Translations under genes and position numbers: made by a program
The notes under the pieces: generated by a model
What the model saw: only the letters and a program-made list of their open reading frames with translations
Database searches by the model: none
What the model was told of the DNA's origin: nothing
Source: Rhodococcus sp. 1168
GTDB lineage: Bacteria; Actinomycetota; Actinomycetes; Mycobacteriales; Mycobacteriaceae
Direction: 5' to 3'
DNA: 64,000 nucleotides
Assembly: GCF_002091955.1 (NCBI RefSeq)
Contig: NZ_MKKY01000091.1
Span: 129,001-193,000 of the forward strand
Shown here: in pieces, positions 29,503-41,502 of the stretch
Position numbering within the stretch: the stretch's first letter is position 1
Layout: the number at the start of each line of letters is the position of its first letter

Positions 29503-30983
29503 TCCGATGCCCGACCTTGCCCGATCCTGAAGTCGGTTTTCGACCGCAACGCATCGAGAATGGGTCCGGCCAACATTGTGACATCGCCTGCGCCCATGGT
29601 GATGACCACGTCTCCGGGGGCGGTCAGCGCGGCAACCTGCTTGGCCACCAAAGATAGATCCGGCTGATAGTTGACCGGAACGGTCACCGCCGCTGCCACC
29701 AGAGCACCCGTAACCCCGGGGAGCGGTTCTTCGCGTGCGCCGTACACATCGAGTACGACCACCTCGTCGGCATGGCTCAACGCCGTACCGAACTCGGAAG
29801 CGAAAGTTTCGGTCCGCGAATACAGGTGCGGTTGGAAGACCACGATCACCCGTCCACGCTCGTCTGGGCCTGCGACTCCAGCGACGAGTTGCTGTGCCGC
29901 AGTCAGCACCGCACGAACCTCCGTCGGGTGGTGCGCATAGTCGTCGAAGACGCGAACACCGTGTTCGCGCCCACGGAGCTGGAACCGGCGATGAACGCCA
30001 CCGAAACCGGCGAGACCGGCCAGTAGTTCGTCGACCCCGGCCCCTACCTGACACCCTGCGCTGAACGCGGCAAGAGCATTGAGCGCTGTGTGACGTCCGG
30101 GAACCCCCAGTCGCAACGTCCGCGGTTTCAGCTCACCCTCGACCAACAATTGGGCCACACCCCCGACGTCCTCGGGTTCCCAACTCAGAAGCCGGACCGC
30201 CATCTCGACCTCGCCCGTATCGACGTTCGCCGATCCATAACCGAGCACCCGAACCCCTGGCAGTGCGCGTGCATGGATTCGCTGAGCGAGTGCGGCGGAC
30301 CCCGGGTCGTCCATGCAGGCGACCAACACACCGCCTGGCTCGAGCAAGGCCGCGAAATCGTCGAAGACCTGCACGTAGGCCTCGGTCGTGCCGAAGTAGT
30401 CGAGATGATCGGCCTCGATATTGGTGACGATCACGACGTTCGGGCTGTACTGCAGCAGGGACCCGTCGCTCTCATCGGCTTCCGCTACGAATACGTCGCC
30501 ACTGCCGTGGTGCGCATTGGTGCCGGACTCGTTGAGCTCACCACCGACGGCGAAGGAGGGGTCGAATCCGCAGTGCTGCAACGCAACCACGAGCATCGAC
30601 GTCGTAGAGGTCTTTCCATGGGTCCCGGACACCAGCAGGGCGCGATACCCGTCCATCAACGAGGACAACACGGCAGGCCGCAGCACGATCGGGATACCAC
30701 GTTCCTCGGCAGCGACGAGTTCGGGATTGTCTTTCGGAATCGCGGCGAGCGTCGTGACGACGACGGTGGGTCCACCCGGCAGCATGTCCAAAGCGGAACT
30801 GTCGTGCCCGACTCGGACTTGGGCACCACGTGCCCGAAGCGCAAGAACACCGCGGCTCTCCTTGGCATCCGACCCGGAGACCTGGCCACCGCGAGCCAGC
30901 AGAATACGTGCAATGCCCGACATACCGGCACCGCCGATGCCGACCATGTGCACTCTCGCGAGCTCGGCTGGAAGCTCGGACAT
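29499..30983 (-). CDS. murC: UDP-N-acetylmuramate-L-alanine ligase
   Basis: This ligase adds L-alanine to UDP-MurNAc using ATP in the cytosol. 494 residues; N-terminal motif [18 protein letters not shown]-binding [13 protein letters not shown]; later DDYAHHPTE and [10 protein letters not shown] for substrate binding. I prefer the ATG of MSELPAEL (AAAGG six bases upstream) over a GTG 21 bp earlier that overlaps the murG stop. It sits between murG and ftsQ and is the first of the Mur ligases in the pathway although last in this order. Confidence 0.95.
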   Translation of the reverse strand: MSELPAELARVHMVGIGGAGMSGIARILLARGGQVSGSDAKESRGVLALRARGAQVRVGHDSSALDMLPGGPTVVVTTLAAIPKDNPELVAAEERGIPIVLRPAVLSSLMDGYRALLVSGTHGKTSTTSMLVVALQHCGFDPSFAVGGELNESGTNAHHGSGDVFVAEADESDGSLLQYSPNVVIVTNIEADHLDYFGTTEAYVQVFDDFAALLEPGGVLVACMDDPGSAALAQRIHARALPGVRVLGYGSANVDTGEVEMAVRLLSWEPEDVGGVAQLLVEGELKPRTLRLGVPGRHTALNALAAFSAGCQVGAGVDELLAGLAGFGGVHRRFQLRGREHGVRVFDDYAHHPTEVRAVLTAAQQLVAGVAGPDERGRVIVVFQPHLYSRTETFASEFGTALSHADEVVVLDVYGAREEPLPGVTGALVAAAVTVPVNYQPDLSLVAKQVAALTAPGDVVITMGAGDVTMLAGPILDALRSKTDFRIGQGRASE

Positions 30984-31000
30984 GTCCATCCTTTCACCCG

Positions 31001-32170
31001 TCACGACAGTGACGCTTCGTTTGGTCGAGCCGAGGCGACGTCTACCACGATCTCCGCAACCGTAGCTGCAGCGTCACGGTGACCCGCACTCCCCGCTGCG
31101 ATGGACATAGCAGCGATTCGCTCGGTATCGGTGATCAAATCGACGATCGTGCTACCGACGTAGGCCGCGTCGATCTGCGCGTCCTGCACCAGTATCCCGC
31201 CGCCCGCATTCACGACGGGTCGAGCGTTCAACTCTTGCTCGCCGTTGCCGTGCGGCAACGGAACATACACAGCGGGCAGCCCCGTCGCCGACACCTCGGC
31301 AACGGTCATGGCGCCGGAGCGGCACATCGCCAGATCCGCGGCTGCGTAGGCCAGATCCATGCGGGTGAGGTACGGAACAGCGATGTACGCAGTCTTTGCG
31401 CCTTCGATCGGTTCGACGTCGACTGTGTTTTTCGGGCCGTGTGCGTGCAGGACCGAGACCCCCGCGGCGGCGAGTTCGGCTGCGGCTCCCGACACCGCTT
31501 CGTTCAGCGAGCGTGCGCCTTGCGATCCGCCGAACACCAGCAGCACGGGGCCGTCCCCGGGCAACCCGAAATGGGCTCGCGCTTCTGCACGACGAGAAGC
31601 TCGGTCCAGCCCGGTGATCGTAGGTCGAACAGGTATTCCCACTATCTCGGCATCCTGCGCACCGCGAGCGGATACACCCGATCCCGGCACTGCCGCCAGC
31701 ACGCGAGTAGCCAGACGGGCGCCGACCTTGTTGGCGATCCCTGCGCTGGCGTTGGCCTCGTGCAGAACAATCGGTATGCGTCGACTGCCGCGCGCGCACC
31801 TCGCCGCGATGTATGCGGGGAGAGCGACGTATCCGCCGAATCCCACAAGCACGTCAGCTTCGGTCTCGGAGAACACTTTTTTGGTCCTACGGACCGAGCG
31901 AACGAGTTTTCCTGGCAATCGCAGCAAGTCGAGGGTTGGTTTGCGCGGCAACGGAACAGGAGGAATCAGCGCGAGCGGATATCCGCGCGCCGGCACGAGG
32001 GTGGTCTCGAGGCCTCGTTCGGTTCCGAGCGCGGTGATCGAAATCTCGGGATCGAGCGCGCGTAGTGCGTCGGCGACGGCAAGGGCAGGCTCGATGTGCC
32101 CTGCAGTTCCTCCGCCCGCTACGACGACGGACAGTGCTTTGGTGACCGGCGGTCGAGTTCGTGCTTTCAC
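31001..32170 (-). CDS. murG: UDP-N-acetylglucosamine-N-acetylmuramyl-(pentapeptide) pyrophosphoryl-undecaprenol GlcNAc transferase
   Basis: MurG makes lipid II from lipid I on the inner membrane face. 389 residues in two Rossmann domains (GT28): N-terminal [21 protein letters not shown], central [14 protein letters not shown], and the donor-site [26 protein letters not shown]. The length is slightly above E. coli MurG. The GTG start overlaps the ftsW stop by 4 bp. Confidence 0.95.
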   Translation of the reverse strand: MKARTRPPVTKALSVVVAGGGTAGHIEPALAVADALRALDPEISITALGTERGLETTLVPARGYPLALIPPVPLPRKPTLDLLRLPGKLVRSVRRTKKVFSETEADVLVGFGGYVALPAYIAARCARGSRRIPIVLHEANASAGIANKVGARLATRVLAAVPGSGVSARGAQDAEIVGIPVRPTITGLDRASRRAEARAHFGLPGDGPVLLVFGGSQGARSLNEAVSGAAAELAAAGVSVLHAHGPKNTVDVEPIEGAKTAYIAVPYLTRMDLAYAAADLAMCRSGAMTVAEVSATGLPAVYVPLPHGNGEQELNARPVVNAGGGILVQDAQIDAAYVGSTIVDLITDTERIAAMSIAAGSAGHRDAAATVAEIVVDVASARPNEASLS

Positions 32171-33669
32171 CGTCGATATCCTTGCCCATCGGGGTGGTTG
32201 CGTCGCGCGCCGGGTTGCCTCGGCACCCGACGGCGTGGATCGGACCGCTGCTCACCTGGGGCTTGACGACGTGCTCGATTCGGTGCGCCGCCTACCTGTG
32301 CGTGTTCACGCGCGGCCGAACGACCGCTCTCTGCACGTGCCGCAAGCCGGCGACGGGCCTCCTGGTCGAGGGCAGGCCTGGTCGATTTGGATCGAGCGGC
32401 GGCGGCGCGCAGAGGCGAGAACGATGCGGGCATCGGGAGCCGAAGTACTCGATCGAGACGACTGTCTCTGCCTGCGTGCAGTGCCGCGATCGCCTCCGGC
32501 TCATGTCTCGCAGCGTTGGCGATAATTCCGAACATGAGCAGCGTGATCGCGGTCGATGATCCACCGTACGAGACCAGCGGCAGCTGCAGACCCGTCACCG
32601 GAAGCAACCCGACGACATAGCAGATATTGATCATCGCCTGGGCGAAGATCCAGGTCGTCGAACCGGCGGCGAGTAGACGAAGAAACGGGTCGACCGATCG
32701 CATGGCGATGCGGAGGCCGGTGTACACGAAGAGGGCGAAAAGACCCAACACTGCCAGGCACCCGATGAAGCCGAGTTCCTCGCCGATGATCGCGAAGATG
32801 AAGTCGTTGTGCGCGTTGGGAAGGTAGCTCCACTTGGCGCGGCTCTGACCGAGTCCGACGCCGAAGGGTCCGCCGTCGGCCAGGGAGTATCTCGCTTGCT
32901 TGGACTGATATCCCAGACCCTGCGGATCGTCCCCCGGGTTGAGCCAACCTTTGATTCGGTTCGAGCGATAGCCCGCAGTGAATGCCAGTACGGTTGCGGC
33001 GCCGATTCCGCCGACGACCAGAATTCCGAACAAGCGAGCATTGAGCCCGGCGAACCATAGAAGCGAGACGAGGATGATGCCGATGGCGATGGCCGTACTC
33101 AAGTTAGGCTGCAGCACTACCAGCGCGCACATCAGCAACGATGCAGGTACCAACGGGATAAGGAGTGACTTCAAGCTGGCGTGCTCGCTTCGCCGCGAGG
33201 CCAACAGATGAGCACCCCACAAGACGAGTGTGACCTTGGCGAGTTCGGACGGCTGGAACGAGATACCGGCGACGTTGAACCATCGACGCGCACCGTCCGC
33301 GCCCTCGGACCCCACACCCGGAATCAAGACGAGCATCAGCATGACCACCGAGATGCAGAACAGTGGAAACGACAGCTTTCGAAGCATCCGAACCGACATA
33401 CGCAGCGCAATGTAGAACGCTACGACGCCGAGGGCGACGCCGATCAGCTGCTGAGTGAAGAGGGAGTAGGCGGAGCCGTCCGTCGCATAGGCCTCGGCAG
33501 CCGAAGAGGACAGGACCATGACCAGCCCGAGGATGGTGAGTAGCGCAGCGATGGTGACAATCAAATGGAACGACGCGAGCGGTCGGCGCATCCACAAGCC
33601 GATCCTGGTCCGCGGTCCGATCGTGGACTGACCAGAGTCGGGCCGGGATCGGCCGGAAGCGGTACTCAC
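32167..33669 (-). CDS. ftsW: Septal peptidoglycan polymerase FtsW (SEDS family)
   Basis: A SEDS glycosyltransferase that polymerises lipid II with PbpB. 500 residues with about ten membrane segments (40-400); the SEDS elements [18 protein letters not shown] and [18 protein letters not shown] are present, the latter before the catalytic region. A basic, disordered tail of about 90 residues (rich in R, A and Q) follows and is where mycobacterial FtsW binds FtsZ and PbpB. GTG start overlapping the murD stop. Confidence 0.95.
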   Translation of the reverse strand: MSTASGRSRPDSGQSTIGPRTRIGLWMRRPLASFHLIVTIAALLTILGLVMVLSSSAAEAYATDGSAYSLFTQQLIGVALGVVAFYIALRMSVRMLRKLSFPLFCISVVMLMLVLIPGVGSEGADGARRWFNVAGISFQPSELAKVTLVLWGAHLLASRRSEHASLKSLLIPLVPASLLMCALVVLQPNLSTAIAIGIILVSLLWFAGLNARLFGILVVGGIGAATVLAFTAGYRSNRIKGWLNPGDDPQGLGYQSKQARYSLADGGPFGVGLGQSRAKWSYLPNAHNDFIFAIIGEELGFIGCLAVLGLFALFVYTGLRIAMRSVDPFLRLLAAGSTTWIFAQAMINICYVVGLLPVTGLQLPLVSYGGSSTAITLLMFGIIANAARHEPEAIAALHAGRDSRLDRVLRLPMPASFSPLRAAAARSKSTRPALDQEARRRLAARAESGRSAAREHAQVGGAPNRARRQAPGEQRSDPRRRVPRQPGARRNHPDGQGYRR

Positions 33670-35153
33670 GACATCGGCCCAATGGCGTGACCGATATTTG
33701 CGGAGTCGAGATCGACTACGGCCTCGGCAAAGCTGCGACCGCGATGCCCATAGTCGACGAACATGTCGAGAGACGCCGCTGCCGGGGCAAGCAATACGGC
33801 GTCGCCGGGCCGCGCTCGACGTGCTGCCTCCTGGACGACCGCCCGCATCACTACGTCAGCATCTTCAGCAACATGAGTCACATCAGCATCGTCTCCCGCC
33901 GGATACCGCACAACGGGAACATCCGGCGCGTGTCGCGCCACCGCCTCTGCGATCTGCATCCCATCGCGGCCGATGACAAGTGCGGCGACGAGACGCGGGG
34001 CAATTTCGACGACGAGCTCGTCGATGGCAGCGCCCTTCAGCAGCCCCCCTGCGATCCATACGACGCGGGGATACGCGAGGAGCGACGACCGCGCAGCATG
34101 CGGGTTCGTGGCCTTCGAGTCATCGACGAACGTCACTTCGTTCGTGATGCGAACCACGGCGCCTCGATGGGGCCCGACCTGATAAGTACGGATACCTTCG
34201 GCCACATGGTCCGCATCGACGCCGATCGAGCGAGCCAGAGCAGACGCCGCAAGTGCGTTCATCCACCCGGCGGGACCGGCGGGTACTACCGCCGTCACCG
34301 GCACGATCTGCTCGCGATCTGCGAACGCGTTGTCCACCAGATGGTCACCGATGATGCCGAATTCGCCGGCCGCAGGCTCGGACAGTCGGAATCCGATCAC
34401 TCGGCCGGCCGTCGACGTCGCCGAGAGCACGGCGGCGCGGGCATCGTCGAGACCGACCACAGCGATCTCACCGTTCAGCGCGCGGGCCTTGGACTCGACA
34501 TAACCATTCATGCCGCCGTGCCAATCGAGATGGTCTTCGGCAATATTGAGCACAGCACCCGCGGCGGGACGCACCGATGGCGCCCAGAACAACTGGAAAG
34601 ACGACAGTTCGACGGCCAACACCTGAGGATGCGGCGAGAGTCGAAGGGCATCGAGGATCGGCAGGCCGATGTTCCCGCACGCGACGCTGTCGATCCCTGC
34701 GGACTTCAATATCGAGGCCAGCATCGACGTCGTCGTAGTTTTTCCGTTGGTACCGGTGACGACCAACCACCTCGTCGGCGGGCCGTAGAGTCCGGCACGA
34801 TCGATCCGCCACGACAACTCGACATCACCCCAGATGGGAACACCGCGGCTCGCGGCCGCCGCCAAAACCAGCGAATCAGCTCGCAAACCAGGGCTCGTCA
34901 CGACCAGCGCGATTGCACCGATTCGATCGGAGTCGGCAAGTAGCTCGTCCTGCAACACCACGCCCGCCCCGAGTGCGCGGGCGTTGTCCAGCGCTCCCGG
35001 ATCCGAGTCGGTGACCAGAACCTCCGCGCCCAACTCGAGAAGCGGCGCCACCGTCGCCAAGCCGGACACACGAGAGCCGGCGACAAGGACGGTCCGTCCG
35101 CGTAGCCACGTCAGATCTTCGTCGTATCCGGTCGCGTCGGCAGTCTCGGACAC
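33666..35153 (-). CDS. murD: UDP-N-acetylmuramoylalanine-D-glutamate ligase
   Basis: MurD adds D-glutamate to UDP-MurNAc-L-Ala. 495 residues: N-terminal Rossmann domain with VLVAGSRVSGLATVAPL, then ATP-binding VVTGTNGKTTTTSML, then ENIAEDHLDWHGG and VTFVDDSKATNPHA for the carbamylated-lysine/substrate region. ATG start with 6 bp between it and mraY's stop. Confidence 0.95.
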   Translation of the reverse strand: MSETADATGYDEDLTWLRGRTVLVAGSRVSGLATVAPLLELGAEVLVTDSDPGALDNARALGAGVVLQDELLADSDRIGAIALVVTSPGLRADSLVLAAAASRGVPIWGDVELSWRIDRAGLYGPPTRWLVVTGTNGKTTTTSMLASILKSAGIDSVACGNIGLPILDALRLSPHPQVLAVELSSFQLFWAPSVRPAAGAVLNIAEDHLDWHGGMNGYVESKARALNGEIAVVGLDDARAAVLSATSTAGRVIGFRLSEPAAGEFGIIGDHLVDNAFADREQIVPVTAVVPAGPAGWMNALAASALARSIGVDADHVAEGIRTYQVGPHRGAVVRITNEVTFVDDSKATNPHAARSSLLAYPRVVWIAGGLLKGAAIDELVVEIAPRLVAALVIGRDGMQIAEAVARHAPDVPVVRYPAGDDADVTHVAEDADVVMRAVVQEAARRARPGDAVLLAPAAASLDMFVDYGHRGRSFAEAVVDLDSANIGHAIGPMS

Positions 35154-35159
35154 GTGTAT

Positions 35160-36239
35160 CTACCCTCCGATTGCAGCGAGATATTCGCTGTAGAACAGCG
35201 CAAGCCCGACGGCCGACGCGATGGCGGCCAGAAGCCAGAATCTGATGATTACCGTGGTTTCCGCCCACCCGGCAAGCTCGAAGTGATGATGGAACGGGGC
35301 CATTCGGAATACTCGTCGTCGACTGGAGCGGAAGACCGCAACCTGAATCACGACTGACGCTGCTTCGGCAACGAACAGTGCAGCGATGACCACCATGATC
35401 AGCTCGGTTCGCGTCACGATGGACAATCCGGCAAGCAGACCGCCCAGCGCCAAGGATCCGGTGTCCCCCATGAATATCTTTGCGGGCGCGGCATTCCACC
35501 ATAGGAATCCGATACATGCACCCGCCGCGGCCGCACAGATGAGGGCGAGGTCGAGCGGATCGCGAACGTCGTAGCATCCTGGCCCGGGGTTCGTGGAACA
35601 CGCCATGCGGTATTGCCAGAACGTGATGACCGTGTAAGCGCCGAGTACCAATGTCATCGAGCCCGCCGCCAGCCCGTCGAGACCATCGGTGAGATTGACG
35701 GCATTGGACCAGGCCGTCACCAAGAAGTAACACCACACGATGAAAACGATCGAACCCATGCTGACGGTGGCGATGTCGCGCACATAGGACAGTTGGGTAC
35801 TTCCGGGGGTAAGCCCGTTCGGCCCTCGGAACTGCAGGGCAAGCACGCCGAAGATTACAGCGGCGAAAAGTTGCCCCACCAGCTTGGCGGTCTTGTTCAG
35901 GCCAAGATTTCTCTGCTTACGAATCTTGATGAAATCGTCGAGGAAACCCACCAGGCCCAGCACCGTGGTCAAGCCCAGAACCAGAAGGGCCGAAGCCGAC
36001 GGTCCATCCGCTTCGTAACCGATACCGATGAGATGCGAACCCCAGTACCCGGCCCACAGCCCGGCGAGGATCGCAACACCGCCCATGGTGGGAGTCCCGC
36101 GTTTGGACTGATGACTTGCGGGCCCCTCGACCCGAATCTCCTGCCCGAATCCTTGCTTCGAAAACGCCTTGATCAGCACAGGCGTGAGCAGGATCGCCAC
36201 AGCGAGTGCAATGCCTCCGGCGAAGAGGATCTGTCTCAC
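35160..36239 (-). CDS. mraY: Phospho-N-acetylmuramoyl-pentapeptide-transferase
   Basis: MraY moves phospho-MurNAc-pentapeptide onto undecaprenyl phosphate to give lipid I. 359 residues with ten membrane helices; motifs [59 protein letters not shown] and [11 protein letters not shown] are all present (catalytic Asp and Mg binding). The GTG start of VRQILFAGG overlaps the murF stop (GTGA), so translation is coupled. Confidence 0.96.
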   Translation of the reverse strand: MRQILFAGGIALAVAILLTPVLIKAFSKQGFGQEIRVEGPASHQSKRGTPTMGGVAILAGLWAGYWGSHLIGIGYEADGPSASALLVLGLTTVLGLVGFLDDFIKIRKQRNLGLNKTAKLVGQLFAAVIFGVLALQFRGPNGLTPGSTQLSYVRDIATVSMGSIVFIVWCYFLVTAWSNAVNLTDGLDGLAAGSMTLVLGAYTVITFWQYRMACSTNPGPGCYDVRDPLDLALICAAAAGACIGFLWWNAAPAKIFMGDTGSLALGGLLAGLSIVTRTELIMVVIAALFVAEAASVVIQVAVFRSSRRRVFRMAPFHHHFELAGWAETTVIIRFWLLAAIASAVGLALFYSEYLAAIGG

Positions 36240-37765
36240 TGCGATTCCTCCGGTGTCATCGTCTCGTTCTCTCCATCTACCTCGTTCGGGGCTTCCATCA
36301 ACGCATCGGCCACCGACCACAACGCCACCGACTGCGAAGCCTTCACCAGGACGATGTCACCGGGCAGCACCTCGCGTCGCAAAACCGCTATCGCCTCTGC
36401 ATCGTCGGACACGAGCATCGACTCCTCGCCCCACGACCCCTCCATCACCGCACCCTGGTGGAGCGCTCGTGTCGGACGACCGGAGTCGACGATCACCAAA
36501 CGACTCACATCGAGTCGCACGGCCAGCCTTCCGATCGCGTCGTGCTCGATGACTGATTCTGGACCCAGTTCGCCCATTTCACCCAATACGGCCCACGTCC
36601 GCCGACGCGGCCCGCTGCCCGAGCGTGACATCGAAACCAATGCTTTGAGCGCAGCGCGCATCGAATCGGGATTGGCGTTGTACGAATCGTTGACGACGGT
36701 CACCCCGTCAGGACGGGTACGAACATCCATCCGACGAACCGAGGTGGCATTGGAACCGGCAAGCGCGGTCGCGATCATCTCGAGGCTCGCGCCGCATTCG
36801 ATGGCCACCGCGGCCGCTGCCAGTGCGTTGCCTACCTGATGTTCACCGTGGACGGCGAGAGCGATGCCGATGCTCCCGGCAGAGGTGACGAGTGTGAAGC
36901 TCGCACGCGCGTCGGCGTCGAGCTCGACGTCCGTTGCTCGAACATCGGCTTCCACGGAATGCCCCACAGTGACCACTCGAGCCGACGTCCGTGACCGCAT
37001 CGACAACACCAGCGGATCGTCCGCGTTGAGAATCGCCACTCCGCCGTCCGCGGCATTCGGAAGCGCTTCGATCAATTCACCCTTGGCCAGCGCGATCTTT
37101 TCTCTCGAGCCGAACTCGCCGAGGTGAGCCGTTCCGACGTTCAGGACGACGCCGATTCGCGGAGGCGCGATAGCGGCCAGAGCGGCAACGTGACCCACAC
37201 CTCGCGCCGACAACTCGAGAACCAAGAACTTCGTGGTTTCGTCGGCCCGAAGGGCCGTCCATGGATGGCCGAGTTCGTTGTTGAACGACCCGGGCGGCGC
37301 AACAACCGAACCCAGCGGTGCCAGTACCGAGGCGAGCAGATCCTTCGTCGATGTCTTTCCCGAGGATCCGGTCACGCCGACAACCGTCAGAGACGTCGTA
37401 TTCGCCAGGTCGACGACAGAGGCACGAGCCAATGCAGCCAACGCGCCGAGAACCGCGGCTCCTGATCCGTCGCGATCATGCTCGAGAGCCATAGCTCGAC
37501 CGTCATGCGGGACGGGCTCGACGACGATGGCGGGCACCCCGACGGGACGGGCAGCCAAGACTGCCACGGCACCGGCGGCCACTGCTGCGGCTGCGTGGTC
37601 GTGCCCATCGACCTTTGCTCCCGGCAACGCCAAGAACAGACCTCCCGCGGCTACCTTGCGGGAATCGAACTCGACCGACCCGTCGACTGTCCGCGACGGG
37701 TCCGGTACGTCGTGCAGAGTCCCGCCGACGATATTCGCGATCTGGTCGAGCGTCAATGCTTTCAC
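36236..37765 (-). CDS. murF: UDP-N-acetylmuramoyl-tripeptide-D-alanyl-D-alanine ligase
   Basis: MurF adds D-Ala-D-Ala to the tripeptide precursor. 509 residues: substrate domain with [16 protein letters not shown]-binding [16 protein letters not shown], then [15 protein letters not shown] and the late [12 protein letters not shown] motif. ATG start overlaps the murE stop by 4 bp. The gene has a longer C-terminal tail (about 20 acidic residues, [11 protein letters not shown]) than E. coli MurF. Confidence 0.95.
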   Translation of the reverse strand: MKALTLDQIANIVGGTLHDVPDPSRTVDGSVEFDSRKVAAGGLFLALPGAKVDGHDHAAAAVAAGAVAVLAARPVGVPAIVVEPVPHDGRAMALEHDRDGSGAAVLGALAALARASVVDLANTTSLTVVGVTGSSGKTSTKDLLASVLAPLGSVVAPPGSFNNELGHPWTALRADETTKFLVLELSARGVGHVAALAAIAPPRIGVVLNVGTAHLGEFGSREKIALAKGELIEALPNAADGGVAILNADDPLVLSMRSRTSARVVTVGHSVEADVRATDVELDADARASFTLVTSAGSIGIALAVHGEHQVGNALAAAAVAIECGASLEMIATALAGSNATSVRRMDVRTRPDGVTVVNDSYNANPDSMRAALKALVSMSRSGSGPRRRTWAVLGEMGELGPESVIEHDAIGRLAVRLDVSRLVIVDSGRPTRALHQGAVMEGSWGEESMLVSDDAEAIAVLRREVLPGDIVLVKASQSVALWSVADALMEAPNEVDGENETMTPEESQ

Positions 37766-39363
37766 GATGGATCTCCTGCTTGTGCGTCGATCCTGCTGTC
37801 GATGGCGGCCGCGAGAACCACCCGATCATCGAATGGATACTTCACACCCGCGATGTCCTGTCCGGTTTCGTGACCCTTTCCTGCGACCAGAACGACGTCG
37901 CCCGCACGGGCCCACTCGACAGCCTCGGTGATGGCGAATTCTCGGCCGGCCACATTTCGGACCTCACCGCGCGCCTGCGGGTCGACGGCCAACGCGCCGT
38001 CGTACATCGCGTCACGGATCGCCGACGGGTCCTCCGAGCGCGGATTGTCATCGGTGATCACCAGCAGGTCGGCCCCGCGCGCTCCGGCGGCACCCATCAA
38101 CGGTCGCTTCGCTTTGTCTCGATCACCGCCTGCACCGAGGACCACTGCAATCCGCCCCGAGGTCTGTTCTCGCAAAGTCTCGATGACTGCTTCCACTGCG
38201 GCAGGCTTGTGTGCGTAGTCGACCACTGCCAAAAAGTCTTGGCCGCGAACAATGCGTTGCACCCGGCCCGGGACGTCGACCTCGGACATACCGCGAATCG
38301 CGCGGCGGACGTCCACCCCTGCCGCCGAACATGCTGCAGCGGCGAGTACCGCATTGGCAACGTTGTATCGGCCGGGTAGCCGAATCTCGGCGGGGTACCT
38401 CGCACCGCCCGGTTCGACGATCGAAAAAGTCTGCGTACCGTTGGCTTGCTTCGACCAGTCCGCGATCGTCCAATCGGAGTGCGCAGCGACCGAGGCGGTC
38501 GCGACACTCGTTCCTGCCGCACGAGCTATGTCGGCCATCCGCTTTCCCCAATCGTCGTCGATACACACGACGGCCGAGCGGCTTCGGACACGCGACTCAG
38601 CGGTGAACAGTCGACTCTTCGCCTGAAAGTAGTCCTCCAGGGAACCGTGAAAGTCCAGGTGATCTTGTGACAAGTTGGTGAAAGCGCCGACAGAGAACAC
38701 CGTGCCGTCGACGCGGCCCAGCGCCAACGCATGACTGGACACCTCCATGACCACCGTATCGATGCCGCGCTCGAGCATCACCGCAAACAACGCGTGCAAT
38801 TGAGGTGCTTCCGGAGTCGTGAGGGCACTTGGCACCCGGGAACCAGCGATCTTCGTCTCGATTGTCCCGATCAACCCCGTCACTCTGCCTGCAGCGACCA
38901 AGGCCGCCTCGAGGAGATACGCCGTCGTCGTCTTTCCGGACGTGCCGGTAATGCCGATGACGGTCATATTCTCGGAAGGATTGCCGAATACCAGTGCCGA
39001 GACGGTACCGAGAATCATCCTCGGGCTCTCGTGAAGCAAGACCGGCACCGGCAACTGTGGATACTTGCCACGCACGATGCCCATGCCCTCGGAATCGGTC
39101 AGGATAGCGACGGCACCCCGGTCCAGCGCATCCTCCACGAACCCCGCACCATGGGTGGACGATCCAGGGAGCGCCGCGAAAAGGTCGCCGCGCTCGATGC
39201 CCTGGGCACGCAGATCGATGCCGGTGACGGGAATCCGCTGCGTCCCCTCATCGTCCACGACCACTGCGTTCGACGCGTCGGCAAGCACCTCGACCGATGT
39301 GTGGGGGGGCTTCGACGGGCGAAACGCCGCCGGAGCGGGCTGAGGCACTTTTGGCACAGTCAC
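37762..39363 (-). CDS. murE: UDP-N-acetylmuramoyl-tripeptide synthetase (meso-diaminopimelate-adding)
   Basis: MurE adds meso-diaminopimelate to UDP-MurNAc-dipeptide. 533 residues: GITGTSGKTTTAYLLEAAL (P-loop), the TTPEAPQLH UDP site, the YAHKP motif, and DDNPRSEDP, where DNPR marks specificity for meso-DAP rather than lysine. I chose the GTG before TVPKVPQPA: AGGAG sits four bases upstream, while the frame 21 codons upstream has no ribosome site. It follows pbpB by 189 bp, the largest gap in the mur run. Confidence 0.94.
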   Translation of the reverse strand: MTVPKVPQPAPAAFRPSKPPHTSVEVLADASNAVVVDDEGTQRIPVTGIDLRAQGIERGDLFAALPGSSTHGAGFVEDALDRGAVAILTDSEGMGIVRGKYPQLPVPVLLHESPRMILGTVSALVFGNPSENMTVIGITGTSGKTTTAYLLEAALVAAGRVTGLIGTIETKIAGSRVPSALTTPEAPQLHALFAVMLERGIDTVVMEVSSHALALGRVDGTVFSVGAFTNLSQDHLDFHGSLEDYFQAKSRLFTAESRVRSRSAVVCIDDDWGKRMADIARAAGTSVATASVAAHSDWTIADWSKQANGTQTFSIVEPGGARYPAEIRLPGRYNVANAVLAAAACSAAGVDVRRAIRGMSEVDVPGRVQRIVRGQDFLAVVDYAHKPAAVEAVIETLREQTSGRIAVVLGAGGDRDKAKRPLMGAAGARGADLLVITDDNPRSEDPSAIRDAMYDGALAVDPQARGEVRNVAGREFAITEAVEWARAGDVVLVAGKGHETGQDIAGVKYPFDDRVVLAAAIDSRIDAQAGDPS

Positions 39364-39552
39364 TGTGCTCCTTTCTGCCCGGCTGCGAGGATGTCTCGGG
39401 TCCGCCGGGGGCGCGGTCGTCGACACCGATATCCAAAACCCCCGAATGTGCGGAAGAGGCTGACGAGTCAGGTTACCGGCGAGTGCACCCGGACCCGAAT
39501 CGGGAGTTGGTCCGATCCGTCGATCGCGGCCACAGAGCAGAAGGTAATCATG

Positions 39553-41502
39553 TCAGTCGGCCTGCAGAACCAGTTTGCGCCCGGGGTCGGCCGACAGTGG
39601 CACGCTGTCACGCTGAAGCATCCAGCTAGCGATGTTGTGAAAAAGCGGCGCGGCAGACTGACCACCGGATCCATCGGCGCTCCGGGACGGAGCGTCGAGC
39701 ATGATTCCGATCACGTACCGCGGATCGTCTGCGGGCGCGATCCCCGCGAACGTGATCCAGTAGTTCGAGTTCGAGTAACACTTGCACTCCGGATCGACCT
39801 GCTGCGCCGTGCCGGTCTTTCCGCTGATCTGGTAGCCAGGCACACCGGCGGCGACCCCGGTTCCCCGTTGGTTACCGGTGTCGTCCTGTGTGACGGAGCG
39901 GAACATGTCACGGACGATCGACGCCGTCTGCGGACTGACGACGTACACGCCCTCCGGCTGCTCGGTTTCGGTCGTATCGCCGCTCGGACCCGTCGTCGAA
40001 CGAATGATTCTCGGTGGGATCCGCACCCCGTCATTGGCGATGGCCTGATACATGGCCGTCATCTGGAGCAGTGTCATCGACAAACCCTGGCCGATAGGAA
40101 GGTTGGCAAATGTGCCGCCCGACCATTGGTCGCGGCTCGGGACGCTGCCTGCACTTTCGTACGGCAGACCGACGTTGCTACGTTGCCCCAAGCCGAAGCG
40201 GGACAGCATGTCCGCGAATCGATCTTCGCCGACACGCTGCGCGAGAATCAAAGTCCCGACATTGGAAGACTTCCCGAACACGCCTGTCGTCGTGTACGGA
40301 GCTACACCGTGCTCCCACGCATCCTTGACCGAGACGCCGGACATGAAGATGTTTCCAGGTACCTGCAGAACCTCGTCCGGGGTTGTCAGACCATATTCGA
40401 TCGCAGCTGCCGCAGTGATGATCTTGTTCACCGAACCGGGCTCGAAGGGGGTCGTGACCGGGAGGTTGCCCATCTGCTTGTTCTTGTCGTTGTTGCCGAC
40501 CCCGATACCCGGGTTGAAAGTGTTGTCGTTCGACATGGCGAGAACCTCACCGGTGCGCACATCCTGCACAAAAGCGGAAGCATCCTTCGCACCGGACAGA
40601 TCCTTCGCCAACTGCACCTGTTGCTGCACGTAGTACTGAAGATCGGCGTCGATCGTCAATTCGACGCTCGAGCCGTTGACGGCGGGTTGCTTGTCACGCC
40701 AGCTACCCGGAATGACCGCGCCGTCGGATCCGCGGTCGTACGTCTGAGATCCGTCGGTTCCTGCGAGAGTGGAATCGAGCGAATCTTCCAGGCCCAGCAG
40801 ACCGTGTCCGTCGTAACCCGTTGCACCCACCATGTTCGCGGCGAGCGATCCACCCGGGTATTCGCGGATGTCCTGTCTTTCCAGTCCTACTTCTTCGAAT
40901 TCCTTGCTGATCTTGGTTGCGACCGTCGAATCGACTCCACGAACGAGGTAGGTGAATTCGTCGTTGCTCTTCAGCTTTGCGAGGAGGTCCTTCTCGCTCG
41001 CAATGTCACCGAGTTCCTCGTGTAGTCCGGCAGCGATGGCCTTCAAACGATCGTCGGTTTCGGGCTTGGTCGGATCCTTGGCTCGCGCCTCGTCCAATTC
41101 CTTCCGAACACGAACCGGCTGGAACGTCAGCGCTTTGGCCTCCATCGTGAACGCGATCGGCTTGCCGTTGCGATCGGTGATCGCGCCTCGGGTCGCAGGA
41201 TCGACCAGCGTCGTCGTCCGTTGCGATGCCGCTTCTGCCGACAACCGACTCCCATCGACCCCCATGATCCACAAGAGCTGCAGCGCAACGAGTGCGAGCA
41301 CACCGAACATCAGAACTCGACCGAACCCGCTCCGAAAACCGAATGACGACGCGTCGAACCGTCCTCGACGAGGGTTTCGAGGCCGTAGAGACGATCCTGA
41401 TGATCGAGTCGCGGGCCTCCTGGCGCCGTCTCGTGCGCCGACCCCCGGTGCTCGACGTGTCGACCGTGGACGTCCAGCTGTTCCGGTGGTCGGCCGTGTC
41501 AC
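39553..41502 (-). CDS. pbpB: Penicillin-binding protein B (FtsI-type septal transpeptidase)
   Basis: A class B PBP that crosslinks septal peptidoglycan with FtsW. 649 residues: basic cytoplasmic tail, one TM (about 63-80), a dimerisation domain, and a transpeptidase domain with FEPGSVNKI (active serine in SVNK), GKSSNVGTL (SxN) and SGKTGTAQQ (KTG). The length is a little below the M. tuberculosis protein. GTG start overlapping the ftsL-like stop. Confidence 0.95.
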   Translation of the reverse strand: MTRPTTGTAGRPRSTRRAPGVGARDGARRPATRSSGSSLRPRNPRRGRFDASSFGFRSGFGRVLMFGVLALVALQLLWIMGVDGSRLSAEAASQRTTTLVDPATRGAITDRNGKPIAFTMEAKALTFQPVRVRKELDEARAKDPTKPETDDRLKAIAAGLHEELGDIASEKDLLAKLKSNDEFTYLVRGVDSTVATKISKEFEEVGLERQDIREYPGGSLAANMVGATGYDGHGLLGLEDSLDSTLAGTDGSQTYDRGSDGAVIPGSWRDKQPAVNGSSVELTIDADLQYYVQQQVQLAKDLSGAKDASAFVQDVRTGEVLAMSNDNTFNPGIGVGNNDKNKQMGNLPVTTPFEPGSVNKIITAAAAIEYGLTTPDEVLQVPGNIFMSGVSVKDAWEHGVAPYTTTGVFGKSSNVGTLILAQRVGEDRFADMLSRFGLGQRSNVGLPYESAGSVPSRDQWSGGTFANLPIGQGLSMTLLQMTAMYQAIANDGVRIPPRIIRSTTGPSGDTTETEQPEGVYVVSPQTASIVRDMFRSVTQDDTGNQRGTGVAAGVPGYQISGKTGTAQQVDPECKCYSNSNYWITFAGIAPADDPRYVIGIMLDAPSRSADGSGGQSAAPLFHNIASWMLQRDSVPLSADPGRKLVLQAD